64,000 nucleotides of DNA, taken from the NCBI GenBank assembly GCA_944383765.1, contig CALWQT010000001.1:496001-560000 (forward strand), written 5' to 3'. A program made the position numbers and the translations under genes. Under the pieces are notes generated by a model. It ran no database searches, had not been told where the DNA came from, and saw only the letters and a program-made list of their open reading frames with translations. Position 1 is the first letter of the stretch. Each line of letters begins with the position of its first letter. This stretch comes from an uncultured Lachnospiraceae bacterium (GTDB lineage: Bacteria; Bacillota; Clostridia; Lachnospirales; Lachnospiraceae). This document shows positions 14,676-23,422 of the stretch, one piece after another.

Positions 14676-15650
14676 CTATTCCCCCTTTCCAGTCAGCTTC
14701 TTAACCGTACGGTTCATCATCAGCCCTTCTTTGATCCTGGAATTATTAAAGATCATCATGGCTATCAGAACAATGGCATACAGAAGCATACGCATATTAT
14801 CGGCGCCTCTCAGAAGCTCCGGAAGAATGGTCAGGATAACAGCAGCGATCACAGAACCGGGAATACTTCCCATACCTCCCAGTACCACGATTACCAGGAT
14901 CTCAATAGATTTGTTATAGTCAAACGTTCCCGGTTTCAGGATACCTACATTATGGGCATAGAGTACGCCGGCAACTCCGGCAAAAAAAGCAGAAATAGCA
15001 AATGCCTTTACTTTATAATGACTGATCTTGATTCCAATGGACTCCGCTGCAATATCATTATCGCGGATTGCTGTAATCGCACGGCCATCCCGGGAGCGCA
15101 TCAGGTTGGAAATAGCCAGAACGGTAATCACCATCAGGATAAACACTACTGTATAATTCTTATAATTGGAATACAGGGGAATCTTATTCAATCCCTTGGC
15201 TCCATTGGTGATTTTCATGGAGTTGATCACGGATTTGATAATCTCTCCAAAAGCCAAAGTGGTGATAGCCAGGTAATCTCCACGAAGGCGGAGAACCGGA
15301 ACACCGATGAGGAATCCAAATACGGCTGCCACAATACCTCCACAAAGCACAGCCGCTGCAAAAGCTACCGGTTCCGGAAGAATCCCTGTTTTTCCCAGAT
15401 TAAGGGATATGAGAGCTCCCGTATAGGCTCCGATGGACATAAACCCTGCATGTCCTAAAGACAATTCACCCAAAAATCCTGTTACCAGATTTAAGGACAC
15501 TGCCAGCATCACATTGATGGCAATGGGAACCAGCAAAGAAGTATACTGCCGGTTTAAAAGGCCACTGTTTAAAAGTAAGGTGACCGCTATGTAAGAGATG
15601 AGGATAATCCCGATATTTTTCCACACCTGCTTGTTTGAAATCTTTTTCAT
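14676..15650 (-). CDS. livM: Branched-chain amino acid ABC transporter permease
   Basis: This 324-residue inner-membrane permease carries about eight to ten helices and the LivM hallmark SLGHAGFMSIGAYTGAL after the second helix, plus the EAA-like coupling loop ESIGIKISHYKVKAFAISAF. The conserved late motif GGMGSIPGSVIAA is also present. I chose the ATG at 15650, which has AGGTGG about 5 bases upstream; a GTG at 15659 lies inside that RBS. It forms the translocation pore with LivH and is contacted by LivG and LivF. Confidence 0.93.
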   Translation of the reverse strand: MKKISNKQVWKNIGIILISYIAVTLLLNSGLLNRQYTSLLVPIAINVMLAVSLNLVTGFLGELSLGHAGFMSIGAYTGALISLNLGKTGILPEPVAFAAAVLCGGIVAAVFGFLIGVPVLRLRGDYLAITTLAFGEIIKSVINSMKITNGAKGLNKIPLYSNYKNYTVVFILMVITVLAISNLMRSRDGRAITAIRDNDIAAESIGIKISHYKVKAFAISAFFAGVAGVLYAHNVGILKPGTFDYNKSIEILVIVVLGGMGSIPGSVIAAVILTILPELLRGADNMRMLLYAIVLIAMMIFNNSRIKEGLMMNRTVKKLTGKGE

Positions 15651-15659
15651 ATATCCCAC

Positions 15660-16541
15660 CTACACTTTCACCAATTTCTTTTTACCAAGAAGTCCCGCCG
15701 GTCTTACCAGCAGCACGATGACCAGCACGCCAAACACAATCGCGTCGGCCAGTTCTGTGGAAATATACGCCTTTGCCAGACTTTCAATGATCCCCAGCAC
15801 GATTCCGCCCAGCATAGCCCCCGGTACGCTTCCGATTCCACCCAGAACTGCAGCAACAAAGGCTTTAATTCCCGGCAAGGCGCCCAGTGTAGGACGAAGG
15901 GACTGATACTGGCAAATATAAAGGATACCTGCCACTGCAGCAAGCGCCGATCCTATGGCAAAGGTCATGGAAATCGTCTTATTCACATTGATTCCCATGA
16001 GTTCAGCAGCTCCTCTGTCTTCTGATACTGCCCTCATGGCACTTCCCGCTCTGGTCTTATTGATAAAAAGAGTCAGAGCAACCATGGTGATCGTAGTAAC
16101 AAGCAGAGTAATGATCGTGATACCGGAAATATGTACGCTTCCTATCTGGACCGTCTCCAGATTGATCACCGACTTAAACGGAATCGGCGTGGAAGAAAAA
16201 ATAAGCAGAGCCATGCTCTGCAAAAAATAACTCATACCGATTGCTGTTATCAGGACCGCTAATGGCGGAGCTTTTCTCAATGGTTTGTAAGCTATTTTTT
16301 CTATGAGCACACCCAAGACAGAGCAGACGACTGCTGTCAGAATCATCGCCGGAATCACCGGAAGATGTAATAGAGCTATCCCAATATATAGTGTATATGC
16401 GCCTACCATGATAATATCTCCATGGGCGAAATTAATCATTTTTGCAATACCATAAACCATGGTATAGCCCAGAGCGATCAGAGCATAAATGCTCCCCGTC
16501 CTTAACCCGTTAATTAACTGTTCCAAAATACTTGTTAACAT
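15660..16541 (-). CDS. livH: Branched-chain amino acid ABC transporter permease
   Basis: This 293-residue permease is LivH. It shows GLRTGSIYALIALGYTMVYG at the start, NFAHGDIIMVGAY, the coupling loop AVSEDRGAAELMGINVNKTI, and a late GGIGSVPGAMLGGI. About eight helices are visible. The ATG at 16541 follows AAAGAGGTGAATCA; a frame extending to 16613 has no RBS and runs through the hairpin that lies before livH. Its stop is 9 bases before the livM start. Together with LivM it makes the membrane channel. Confidence 0.93.
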   Translation of the reverse strand: MLTSILEQLINGLRTGSIYALIALGYTMVYGIAKMINFAHGDIIMVGAYTLYIGIALLHLPVIPAMILTAVVCSVLGVLIEKIAYKPLRKAPPLAVLITAIGMSYFLQSMALLIFSSTPIPFKSVINLETVQIGSVHISGITIITLLVTTITMVALTLFINKTRAGSAMRAVSEDRGAAELMGINVNKTISMTFAIGSALAAVAGILYICQYQSLRPTLGALPGIKAFVAAVLGGIGSVPGAMLGGIVLGIIESLAKAYISTELADAIVFGVLVIVLLVRPAGLLGKKKLVKV

Positions 16542-16591
16542 TGATTCACCTCTTTTACATCTTCCTGTCTTTTCAGACAAATAGAAAAGAT

Positions 16592-16618
16592 GGGGATATG
16601 CCTTGCCAGGCACTCCCC
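16592..16618 (-). terminator. Partial terminator/attenuator between livJ and livH
   Basis: GGGGAGTGCCT pairs with AGGCATATCCCC around a GGCA loop, with one mismatched pair inside. The minus strand continues ATCTTTTCTATTTG, a weak U-rich tract. In ABC operons such hairpins after the binding-protein gene often raise its amount over the permease genes; that is inference here. Confidence 0.6.
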
Positions 16619-16644
16619 TCTCCTCAAAAACTTATCCGTTCTCA

Positions 16645-17835
16645 TTACATTGCTGTATATGCGCCATCTACGATCTGAACGAATTTTGCACTCTTGGTCG
16701 GTTCTCCGCTGGCATCAAAGGTTACGGAACCTGTCAGGCCGTCTACGCTGATCTCAGTCATCGCCTGAATCAGAGCATCTGTTTCAATGGAACCAGCCTG
16801 TTCCATAGCTGCTTTGATCACATAGACACAGTCATAACCATCTGCTGCGAACTGATCCGGAGTCGCTCCGTAAGCTGCTTCATATTTTTCTACAAAATCT
16901 GCCACGCTTGCATCAGTTGCCAGGAATGGGCTTAAGAACACTGCTCCTTCAACCAGAGTCGGGTCTGTTACCTGTCCAAGAATGCCATCCCAACCATCGC
17001 TTCCTACAAAATCGCAATCCATACCTGCATCAGAAGCCTGCTGTACAATATAAGCCACATCACCATAGTAAGCAGGTACGAAAAGCAGTTTTGCACCGCT
17101 GTTCTTGATCTGAGTCAGCTGAGTGGTAAAGTCCACATCACCAGTGGTGAAAGACTCATCTGCTACCAGAAGGCTGCTGTCTGCTTCATTGATTTTTTCT
17201 ACAAATGCATCATGGATACCTGTACTGTATTCATCTGCATTGTTGTAAAGAACTGCTACACTCTCATATCCGTTATCCACAACATACTGAGCAATCATCT
17301 CACCCTGCAGCGGATCGGTAAAGCACAGACGGAATACATTATCGTTCTCTGTTACTGCCTCAGCAGATGCGGAAGGAGTGATCTGGAGGATATTAGCTTC
17401 CGCACTTAAATCAGTCTGAGCAAGACAAGCTCCTGTGGTAACAGCACCGATATATGCATTCATACCACTGTCCAGCAGTGTATTGAACGCAGTAACTGCT
17501 GTTTCTTCAGAAGCCTCATCATCCTGATAATTCAGAACCAATTTATAGGTTTTATCACCTACTGTCACGCCTCCTGCTTCATTGATCTCCTGAATAGCAA
17601 TTTCTTCACCCTGTTTTACGCTGGTTCCATAAGAAGCAGCAGAACCGGTAAGAGGACCCGTAGTTCCGATTACAAATTCTTCCATACCATCCGTTGCAGC
17701 TGTATCTTCACCGGAATTCTCTGCCGCCGCAGTAGTATCTGCTGCAGCTGTACTTTCTGTTGTTTCGGAGCCTGCGCAAGCCGCCATGGAAACTACCATA
17801 GCAGCAGCTAAACCAACACTAACTACTTTCTTCAT
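16645..17835 (-). CDS. livJ: Branched-chain amino acid substrate-binding lipoprotein
   Basis: This 396-residue protein is the extracellular receptor of the Liv importer. A lipoprotein signal is seen: MKKVVSVGLAAAMVVSMAAC, with the lipid-bearing Cys at residue 20. A low-complexity linker of Ala, Thr and Glu follows before the domain, which starts FVIGTTGPLTGSAASYG and keeps GADGYDCVYVIKAA-like family features such as FAADGYDCVYVIKAAMEQ. The periplasmic-binding fold of type I (Leu/Ile/Val-binding) is clear. It is first in the operon behind a near-consensus promoter and a GAGGAGG RBS. Exact ligand preference is not visible. Confidence 0.92.
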   Translation of the reverse strand: MKKVVSVGLAAAMVVSMAACAGSETTESTAAADTTAAAENSGEDTAATDGMEEFVIGTTGPLTGSAASYGTSVKQGEEIAIQEINEAGGVTVGDKTYKLVLNYQDDEASEETAVTAFNTLLDSGMNAYIGAVTTGACLAQTDLSAEANILQITPSASAEAVTENDNVFRLCFTDPLQGEMIAQYVVDNGYESVAVLYNNADEYSTGIHDAFVEKINEADSSLLVADESFTTGDVDFTTQLTQIKNSGAKLLFVPAYYGDVAYIVQQASDAGMDCDFVGSDGWDGILGQVTDPTLVEGAVFLSPFLATDASVADFVEKYEAAYGATPDQFAADGYDCVYVIKAAMEQAGSIETDALIQAMTEISVDGLTGSVTFDASGEPTKSAKFVQIVDGAYTAM

Positions 17836-17867
17836 AATTGTTTCCTCCTCAAAAAATAATTTCCACC

Positions 17868-17897
17868 AATTATAAAGATTTCATTAAAAATTGTCAA
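17868..17897 (-). promoter_or_regulatory. Sigma-A promoter of livJHMGF
   Basis: TTGACA (17892-17897), an 18-base spacer and TATAAT (17868-17873) on the minus strand; both boxes are full consensus. It lies 33 bases before the livJ start. No riboswitch or T-box is seen between. Confidence 0.88.
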
Positions 17898-17932
17898 TAG
17901 TTTTTAATCATTTACGTTAAAACTTTAATCAA

Positions 17933-18937
17933 TTACCATGTAAGACCGGCATCTTCTTTTCTCCGGTCCCGCAGCATCAGTTCCTTCACTGCTTCCCCGG
18001 CAGGTTTTCCTTCAAACAGCACGGCATTTACCTGCTCTACGATCGGCATAGGCTTATCATATTTCTTCGCCAGTTCCATAGCGGCTTTAGCGGAATAAAC
18101 TCCTTCTACCACCATTTTCACTTCTTTCATGGCTTCTTCCATTGTATAACCTTTTCCGATCAGAATTCCTGCCCGGCGGTTACGGCTGTGCATACTGGCA
18201 CAGGTCACGATCAGATCACCAATGCCGGATAACCCTCCAAAGGTCTCAATCCGTCCGCCCATAGCTACGCCAAGACGGGCAATCTCCGCAATACCACGGG
18301 TGATCAGTGCCGCCTTGGTATTATCCCCATAGCCAAGGCCATCCGCAATTCCTGCTGCAAGGGCAATCACATTTTTCAAAGCTCCCCCCAGTTCAATTCC
18401 TAAAATGTCCGGACTGGTATATACCCGGAACACTTCGCTCATAAACAGCCCCTGTATATACTCAGCCGTTTCCCTGGTGCGGGCTCCCACCACACAGGTA
18501 GTCGGCAGGCCACGGCTCACTTCTTCCGCATGACTGGGGCCGGAAAGCACAGCTACGTCAGCTCCCGGAAGAGTTTCTTCCAGAATATCGGATAAGGTCT
18601 TTAACGTCCCTTCTTCAATTCCTTTCGCCACATTCACTACAATCTGCCCTTTACAGAGAAACGGTCTCATCTTTTCTGCTGTCTGACGCACAAAAACAGA
18701 AGGCACTGCCGTCACCAGTAGCTCCTTATCCGCCATGGCAGATTCCATATTTCCTGTAAACTCCATGGTATCCGGCAATTTCACGCCGGGAAGACTGTGA
18801 TGTTCTCGTTTCGTCTTCAGCTCTTCCACTTCTTCTTCCAAGGCAGACCATACGGTTACCTGATGTCCGTTGTTGGAAAGCAGCAGAGCCAGGGCAATTC
18901 CCCAGCTTCCTGCACCAATTATACTTACCTTTGCCAT
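17933..18937 (-). CDS. gpsA: NAD(P)H-dependent glycerol-3-phosphate dehydrogenase
   Basis: This 334-residue cytoplasmic enzyme reduces dihydroxyacetone phosphate to sn-glycerol-3-phosphate, the start of phospholipid synthesis. The Rossmann motif GAGSWG is at residues 7-12, the substrate-binding segment NVAKGIE follows, and the catalytic-domain motif GLGYGDNTKAALITRG is intact. The ATG at 18937 follows GAGGAAAAGCCT; the frame is open to 19018, but that part overlaps plsY and lacks an RBS. It comes straight after plsY, which uses its product, and der lies before that pair. Confidence 0.96.
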   Translation of the reverse strand: MAKVSIIGAGSWGIALALLLSNNGHQVTVWSALEEEVEELKTKREHHSLPGVKLPDTMEFTGNMESAMADKELLVTAVPSVFVRQTAEKMRPFLCKGQIVVNVAKGIEEGTLKTLSDILEETLPGADVAVLSGPSHAEEVSRGLPTTCVVGARTRETAEYIQGLFMSEVFRVYTSPDILGIELGGALKNVIALAAGIADGLGYGDNTKAALITRGIAEIARLGVAMGGRIETFGGLSGIGDLIVTCASMHSRNRRAGILIGKGYTMEEAMKEVKMVVEGVYSAKAAMELAKKYDKPMPIVEQVNAVLFEGKPAGEAVKELMLRDRRKEDAGLTW

Positions 18938-18956
18938 AGGCTTTTCCTCACACCTT

Positions 18957-19595
18957 CTATTTCTTTTTTGATCCCAGCTTATTTTCCGTTCCATGGACCA
19001 ATCGTACCATATTAGCACGATGACGCCAAACTGCCATACCTGTGATCACTGCTGCTACTCCATAAAATTCTGTCAAATAAGAAACTCCCAGTCCATAATC
19101 TCCCCGTCCTCCAAAAAAGATCATGCAGAGCAGGAATGCAGTTACCACCAGAATAGACCCTAATGAAACATAGCGGGTAATACCCACAGAAGCCACAAAA
19201 ATAACCAGACAGATAAGCGTAACACGCCAGTCCAGGGAAACCAGAAGCCCGGCAGTAGCGGCTATCCCCTTCCCGCCTCGGAAACCCATATAGAATGGAA
19301 AATTGTGTCCCAGGATCACCCCAAAGCCAGTGTACAGGATCAACAGGTAGGTCATATCCGGCTTATCCTGAAACAATATAAACCGTACCAGAAGGCAGGG
19401 AATGACGGTTTTCAGCAAATCTCCCGCAAACACGATTGCACCAGCCTTCCATCCCATAACCCGGAGAGCGTTGGTAGTTCCTACATTGCCGCTTCCGTAC
19501 TGATGAAGATCGATAGCATGCATACGTCCATAAAGATATCCTGTCTGGAATAAGCCAAACACATATCCCATGACCAGACAAATCACACGTTCCAT
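18957..19595 (-). CDS. plsY: Glycerol-3-phosphate acyltransferase
   Basis: This 212-residue membrane enzyme moves an acyl group from acyl phosphate to glycerol-3-phosphate at sn-1. It shows five or more helices and the PlsY motifs HQYGSGNVGTTNALR (residues about 32-46), LGHNFPFYMGFRGGKGIAAT and YVSLGSI. These match the three conserved loops of PlsY. Start is behind GGAGAAATAGAGT. It sits between der and gpsA, whose product is its substrate, so the pair forms a lipid unit. Confidence 0.95.
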   Translation of the reverse strand: MERVICLVMGYVFGLFQTGYLYGRMHAIDLHQYGSGNVGTTNALRVMGWKAGAIVFAGDLLKTVIPCLLVRFILFQDKPDMTYLLILYTGFGVILGHNFPFYMGFRGGKGIAATAGLLVSLDWRVTLICLVIFVASVGITRYVSLGSILVVTAFLLCMIFFGGRGDYGLGVSYLTEFYGVAAVITGMAVWRHRANMVRLVHGTENKLGSKKK

Positions 19596-19598
19596 ACT

Positions 19599-20927
19599 CT
19601 ATTTCTCCTTTCCGGAACGTTCCCGGATAATAAATTTCAAAGATGTTCCCCGGAATCCAAACGCTTCTCTGATCTTATTCTCAATGTATCTGGTATAAGA
19701 AAAGTGCATTAATTCTTTATCATTGACAAAAATCACAAACGTAGGAGGTTTTACCGCCACCTGAGTGATATAATAAAGTTTCAGCCTCTTGCCCTTATCT
19801 GACGGCGGCTGCTGCAGTGCTACCGCTTCTGTCATGATCTCATTCAGCACCCCTGTGGCAACTCTCATGTTCTGGTTTTCCCTTACCATATCAATCATTT
19901 CATACAATTTATTCAGTCTCTGACCGGTCTTTGCAGAAACGAACACCATCTCTGCATAAGGCATATAGGAAAGGGTGTCTTTGATTTTCTTGGTATACTC
20001 ATAAATCGTCTTATCATTTTTCTCCACAGCGTCCCACTTATTGACCGCAATGATCATGCCCTTGCCTCTTTCATGGGCAATTCCGGCAATCTTGGCATCC
20101 TGTTCCGTTACGCCTTCTGCCGCATCGATCACCAGGATCACAATGTCCGCCCGTTCCACTGCTGACACCGTACGGATAATGCTGTATCGTTCCAGATCTT
20201 CTTTTATCTTATTTTTTCTTCTCAAGCCAGCAGTATCAATAAAAACATATTCCGTTCCGTTATGCATAATCGCCGTGTCCACTGCATCTCGGGTGGTTCC
20301 TGCAATATCAGATACAATCACACGATTTTCCCCTGTCAGCTTGTTGATAATGGAGGATTTTCCCACATTGGGTTTTCCTACTATGGCAATTCTTGGCCTG
20401 TCATCGTCTTCGTCCTCCAGCTGGGTCATATCAAAATGACTGGATACCGCATCCAAAAGTTCTCCCAGGCCCAATCTGGAAGCTGCTGAAATGGGAATAG
20501 GATCACCGATTCCCAGATTATAAAATTCATATACATCATTTCCAAATTTAGTGAAACTGTCCACCTTATTGACTGCCAGGACCACCGGCTTTTTGGAACG
20601 GCGGAGCATATCCGCCACTTTACTGTCTGCATCTACCAATCCCTGACGCACATCTACGATAAAAACAATCACATCCGCCGTGGCAATCGCTATCTCTGCC
20701 TGTTCTCTCATCTGGGAAAGGATCACATCCCGGCTGTCCGGCTCAATTCCGCCGGTATCAATCAGAGTAAAATTCATATTTAACCAGGTGCAGTCCGCAT
20801 AAATCCTGTCTCTGGTCACACCGGGAGTATCTTTCACAATAGAAATTGTCTCCCCGGCCAGCACATTAAACAGCGTAGACTTCCCCACATTGGGTCTCCC
20901 CACGATGGCTACAATCGGTTTGCTCAT
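19599..20927 (-). CDS. der: Ribosome biogenesis GTPase Der (EngA)
   Basis: This 442-residue protein has two tandem GTPase domains followed by a KH-like domain. The first P-loop is GRPNVGKST (residues 10-18) with [11 protein letters not shown] as switch II; the second is GKPNVGKSS in the middle, followed by [13 protein letters not shown] and NKWD. Der helps assemble the 50S subunit. Length fits the family (436 in Bacillus subtilis). Its start overlaps the stop of the DUF512 gene by four bases (ATGA). The final C-terminal part ([15 protein letters not shown]) is typical of the KH domain. Confidence 0.97.
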   Translation of the reverse strand: MSKPIVAIVGRPNVGKSTLFNVLAGETISIVKDTPGVTRDRIYADCTWLNMNFTLIDTGGIEPDSRDVILSQMREQAEIAIATADVIVFIVDVRQGLVDADSKVADMLRRSKKPVVLAVNKVDSFTKFGNDVYEFYNLGIGDPIPISAASRLGLGELLDAVSSHFDMTQLEDEDDDRPRIAIVGKPNVGKSSIINKLTGENRVIVSDIAGTTRDAVDTAIMHNGTEYVFIDTAGLRRKNKIKEDLERYSIIRTVSAVERADIVILVIDAAEGVTEQDAKIAGIAHERGKGMIIAVNKWDAVEKNDKTIYEYTKKIKDTLSYMPYAEMVFVSAKTGQRLNKLYEMIDMVRENQNMRVATGVLNEIMTEAVALQQPPSDKGKRLKLYYITQVAVKPPTFVIFVNDKELMHFSYTRYIENKIREAFGFRGTSLKFIIRERSGKEK

Positions 20928-22312
20928 ATCATTTCTCCTTTATCATAATAAAGTTCTTCCAGTTCATATCCTTCATAATCAGCTTCCGTATTCTGCCGCT
21001 CCATTCCCAGAACAGCATACACGAAATCTTGCCCGCTTGATTTTACAATATCCACTGGTACTTGTAAAGCGTTTTGTACCTCCTGCCTGGTCACATCGTC
21101 CAGGAATACTTCTTCTCCGCTGCGGAACATACATTCCGGAAGAAGGAGCCGGTTTCCCAGTTCTTTTCCCTTCAGCTGGGCTATCAGATCCTGTCCGGTT
21201 ACCAGGCCGGCCACAGTGATTGTTTCTCCAAAAAAATGATTTATGATCGGATACAGATGCACGTTTCTGCCTGGAAACTTGTCCCTGATGCAGGTAAGGT
21301 ACTGCTTGAGATATCCCGCTGGCAACACTCCTGTGGCTATGGAAAGTTCTTCTTTTTCTGCATCTCCCTCTAGTTTAGCCAGTGCTTCTTCCACTTCTTC
21401 CGTCATCAGGCGGATCATTCCAACCCCATTTTCCAGCTGGATATATCCGTCATACCGCTCAGCTTCCGGCATCTCCCTTCCGGCCAGCATATACAGTTCA
21501 TCACTGGCATGGATAAAATGAAGGCCATATTCTGCATACAATTTTCTCTGCCATCTCTCCACCAGATCGATCACTTCTCCTGCTTCTTTGCTGGTAAAAG
21601 GTTCCAACGGATATAAACCTTCCCGGTATCTGGAAAGTCCTACCGGAACTACCGACACACTTGCCATATGTGGAAGATAGCGGCTCAGATCCTTAATGGT
21701 ACGTTCCAGTTCCGCCCCGTCATTTACTCCTTTGCACAGCACAATCTGTCCGTTCATGGGAATCCCCGCCGCATAGAGCCGATCTATCTTCTTCAATGCT
21801 TCGCCGGCAAAACGGTTGTTCAGCATTTTACAGCGCAGTTCCGGGTTCGTAGTCTGTACGGAAATATTGATAGGAGCCAGATGAAATTTAATGATCCTTT
21901 CAATATCCCTGTCTTTCATATTGGTAAGGGTGATATAATTTCCCTGCAGAAAAGACAAACGGGAATCATCATCTTTAAAATACAGGGTTTCCCTCATACC
22001 CGGAGGCATCTGGTCAATAAAACAGAAAATACACTTATTGCAGCAGGACCGGTAATCGCTCATCAATCCATTTTCAAAAGTAAGGCCCAGGTCCTCCCCT
22101 CCATTTTCAATCTCCAGTTCCCACTCTTCCCCATCCGCTTTTCTGACCACCATAGTCAGGGCTTCACTGTCTATATAATATTCATAATCAAAAATATCTT
22201 CAATTTCTTGTCCATTTATTGTAAGCAGCTCATCTCCTGGTTCCAGTTCCAGCTCTTCTCCGATAGAGCCGGGAGCAACCTGGCTGATCACATGGCCTTT
22301 TTGTTTTTTCAT
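20924..22312 (-). CDS. DUF512 protein with PDZ and radical-SAM-like Fe-S region
   Basis: This 462-residue protein starts with a PDZ domain (residues about 1-70, [15 protein letters not shown]) and then carries [29 protein letters not shown] family features; only the Cys spacing matters here: Cys90, Cys91, Cys94 and Cys97. The C-terminal DUF512 region contains a GVGMIRL and [16 protein letters not shown] segment. This is the family of predicted Fe-S oxidoreductases often found next to der in Clostridia. A radical SAM role is likely from the Cx2Cx2C cluster, but no reaction is known to me. It overlaps der by four bases, so the two are made together. Confidence 0.85.
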   Translation of the reverse strand: MKKQKGHVISQVAPGSIGEELELEPGDELLTINGQEIEDIFDYEYYIDSEALTMVVRKADGEEWELEIENGGEDLGLTFENGLMSDYRSCCNKCIFCFIDQMPPGMRETLYFKDDDSRLSFLQGNYITLTNMKDRDIERIIKFHLAPINISVQTTNPELRCKMLNNRFAGEALKKIDRLYAAGIPMNGQIVLCKGVNDGAELERTIKDLSRYLPHMASVSVVPVGLSRYREGLYPLEPFTSKEAGEVIDLVERWQRKLYAEYGLHFIHASDELYMLAGREMPEAERYDGYIQLENGVGMIRLMTEEVEEALAKLEGDAEKEELSIATGVLPAGYLKQYLTCIRDKFPGRNVHLYPIINHFFGETITVAGLVTGQDLIAQLKGKELGNRLLLPECMFRSGEEVFLDDVTRQEVQNALQVPVDIVKSSGQDFVYAVLGMERQNTEADYEGYELEELYYDKGEMI

Positions 22313-22404
22313 ATTCCAAATTCTTCTCTTTCTATAAACTCTCTGATCATCCGTCTTTTCCTATCATATCACACCTGCTCTTTTTTTCAAAGTATCCACA
22401 CAGC

Positions 22405-23280
22405 TTATTTTTCCGCAGCCGGAGCAATCTCATTGAAAAGAGTAAAACCTAAGATCAGCATCCCTCCTACTGCCTGTTCTGCCGTCATGATTTCTCCTAA
22501 AACAGTCACGGAAACCACCACCGCTACCAGCGGATCAATATAACTGAGAATGGCCGCTTTCTGACCAGGGAGTTCTTTCAGCGCCGAAAAATACATACAG
22601 TACGTCATTCCGGTATGGACCAATCCTACAATCAGAAGATTCAGCCAGCCAATTTCGTCCAGTTCATACAGTCTGCTTCCTCCCGTCCAGACAACATAAG
22701 GAAACAGCACAACAATCGCTGCAATAAACTGGAGAAAGGTCCTGTGTATCCCCTCTACATGTTTAATAAATTTATTCAGCAGGATGACCGCAGCATAAAA
22801 TACTGCCGCTCCCAAGCCAAATCCAATCCCAATCAGATCTCTGCCTCCTGCTATGCTTCCCGTTCCGGTAATCATCACCAACCCTGCTGTTGACATCACA
22901 AAGCACAGTATCTGCCTGCCTGTCAGTTTTTCCCGGAACAGAAACGGACAGACGGCAGTGACAATGACCGGCGCAAAGTAATAACTTAAGGTAGCCACTG
23001 AAACGGTAGTATATTTATATGCCTCAAATAAAAGGATCCAGTTGATACCCATGGCAATTCCTGAGCCCAACAGCAATGGAATCTCTTTTTTTATCTTGGA
23101 AAATGGTATATTCTGTTTTGTTACTATTAAAAAAACAGCGATCAGCGCTGCCGCCAGTACCGCCCTGTAGAGAGCCAATTCTCCGGAAGATACCGGAATA
23201 TTTCTTACAAATACTCCCAGTGTACCAAATATAGCCATTGATGCAACCAGCATCCATCTGGCATCTGTCCTTTTTTTCAT
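22405..23280 (-). CDS. EamA/DMT family transporter
   Basis: This 291-residue protein has ten predicted helices in two EamA repeats; the first repeat starts MLVASMAIFGTLGVFVRNIP and the second near DLIGIGFGLGAAVFYAAVILLNKF. The late motif AAILSYIDPLVAVVVSVTVLGE is typical of the drug/metabolite superfamily. It would export an amino acid or similar metabolite. It has its own promoter and ends 92 bases before the DUF512 gene. GAGGGG precedes the ATG. The substrate cannot be told from sequence. Confidence 0.9.
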   Translation of the reverse strand: MKKRTDARWMLVASMAIFGTLGVFVRNIPVSSGELALYRAVLAAALIAVFLIVTKQNIPFSKIKKEIPLLLGSGIAMGINWILLFEAYKYTTVSVATLSYYFAPVIVTAVCPFLFREKLTGRQILCFVMSTAGLVMITGTGSIAGGRDLIGIGFGLGAAVFYAAVILLNKFIKHVEGIHRTFLQFIAAIVVLFPYVVWTGGSRLYELDEIGWLNLLIVGLVHTGMTYCMYFSALKELPGQKAAILSYIDPLVAVVVSVTVLGEIMTAEQAVGGMLILGFTLFNEIAPAAEK

Positions 23281-23330
23281 ACTGTCCCCTCACAATTTTA
23301 TCTGTCCATATAGCCTTAAAAACAAAATCC

Positions 23331-23359
23331 AGCATATGCTATTTTTTCTTTTCTGTCAA
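23331..23359 (-). promoter_or_regulatory. Sigma-A promoter of the EamA gene
   Basis: TTGACA (23354-23359), a 17-base spacer and TATGCT (23331-23336) on the minus strand, located between the terminator of the upstream gene and the ATG at 23280. Confidence 0.75.
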
Positions 23360-23373
23360 TCAAATTGCAAAAG

Positions 23374-23410
23374 GCAAAAAACGCTGCGGAAAACCTTCCG
23401 CAGCGTTTTA
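23374..23410 (-). terminator. Terminator after the EF-G-like gene
   Basis: AAAACGCTGCGGAA pairs with TTCCGCAGCGTTTT around a four-base loop, with TTTTTTGCC following on the minus strand. This is one of the strongest terminators in the window. Confidence 0.92.
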
Positions 23411-23422
23411 TCTATTCTTTAT

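Noticed and set aside
17836..17932. Leader regulation before livJ
   Set aside because: The near-perfect promoter lies within 65 bases of the start; no structured leader is visible.
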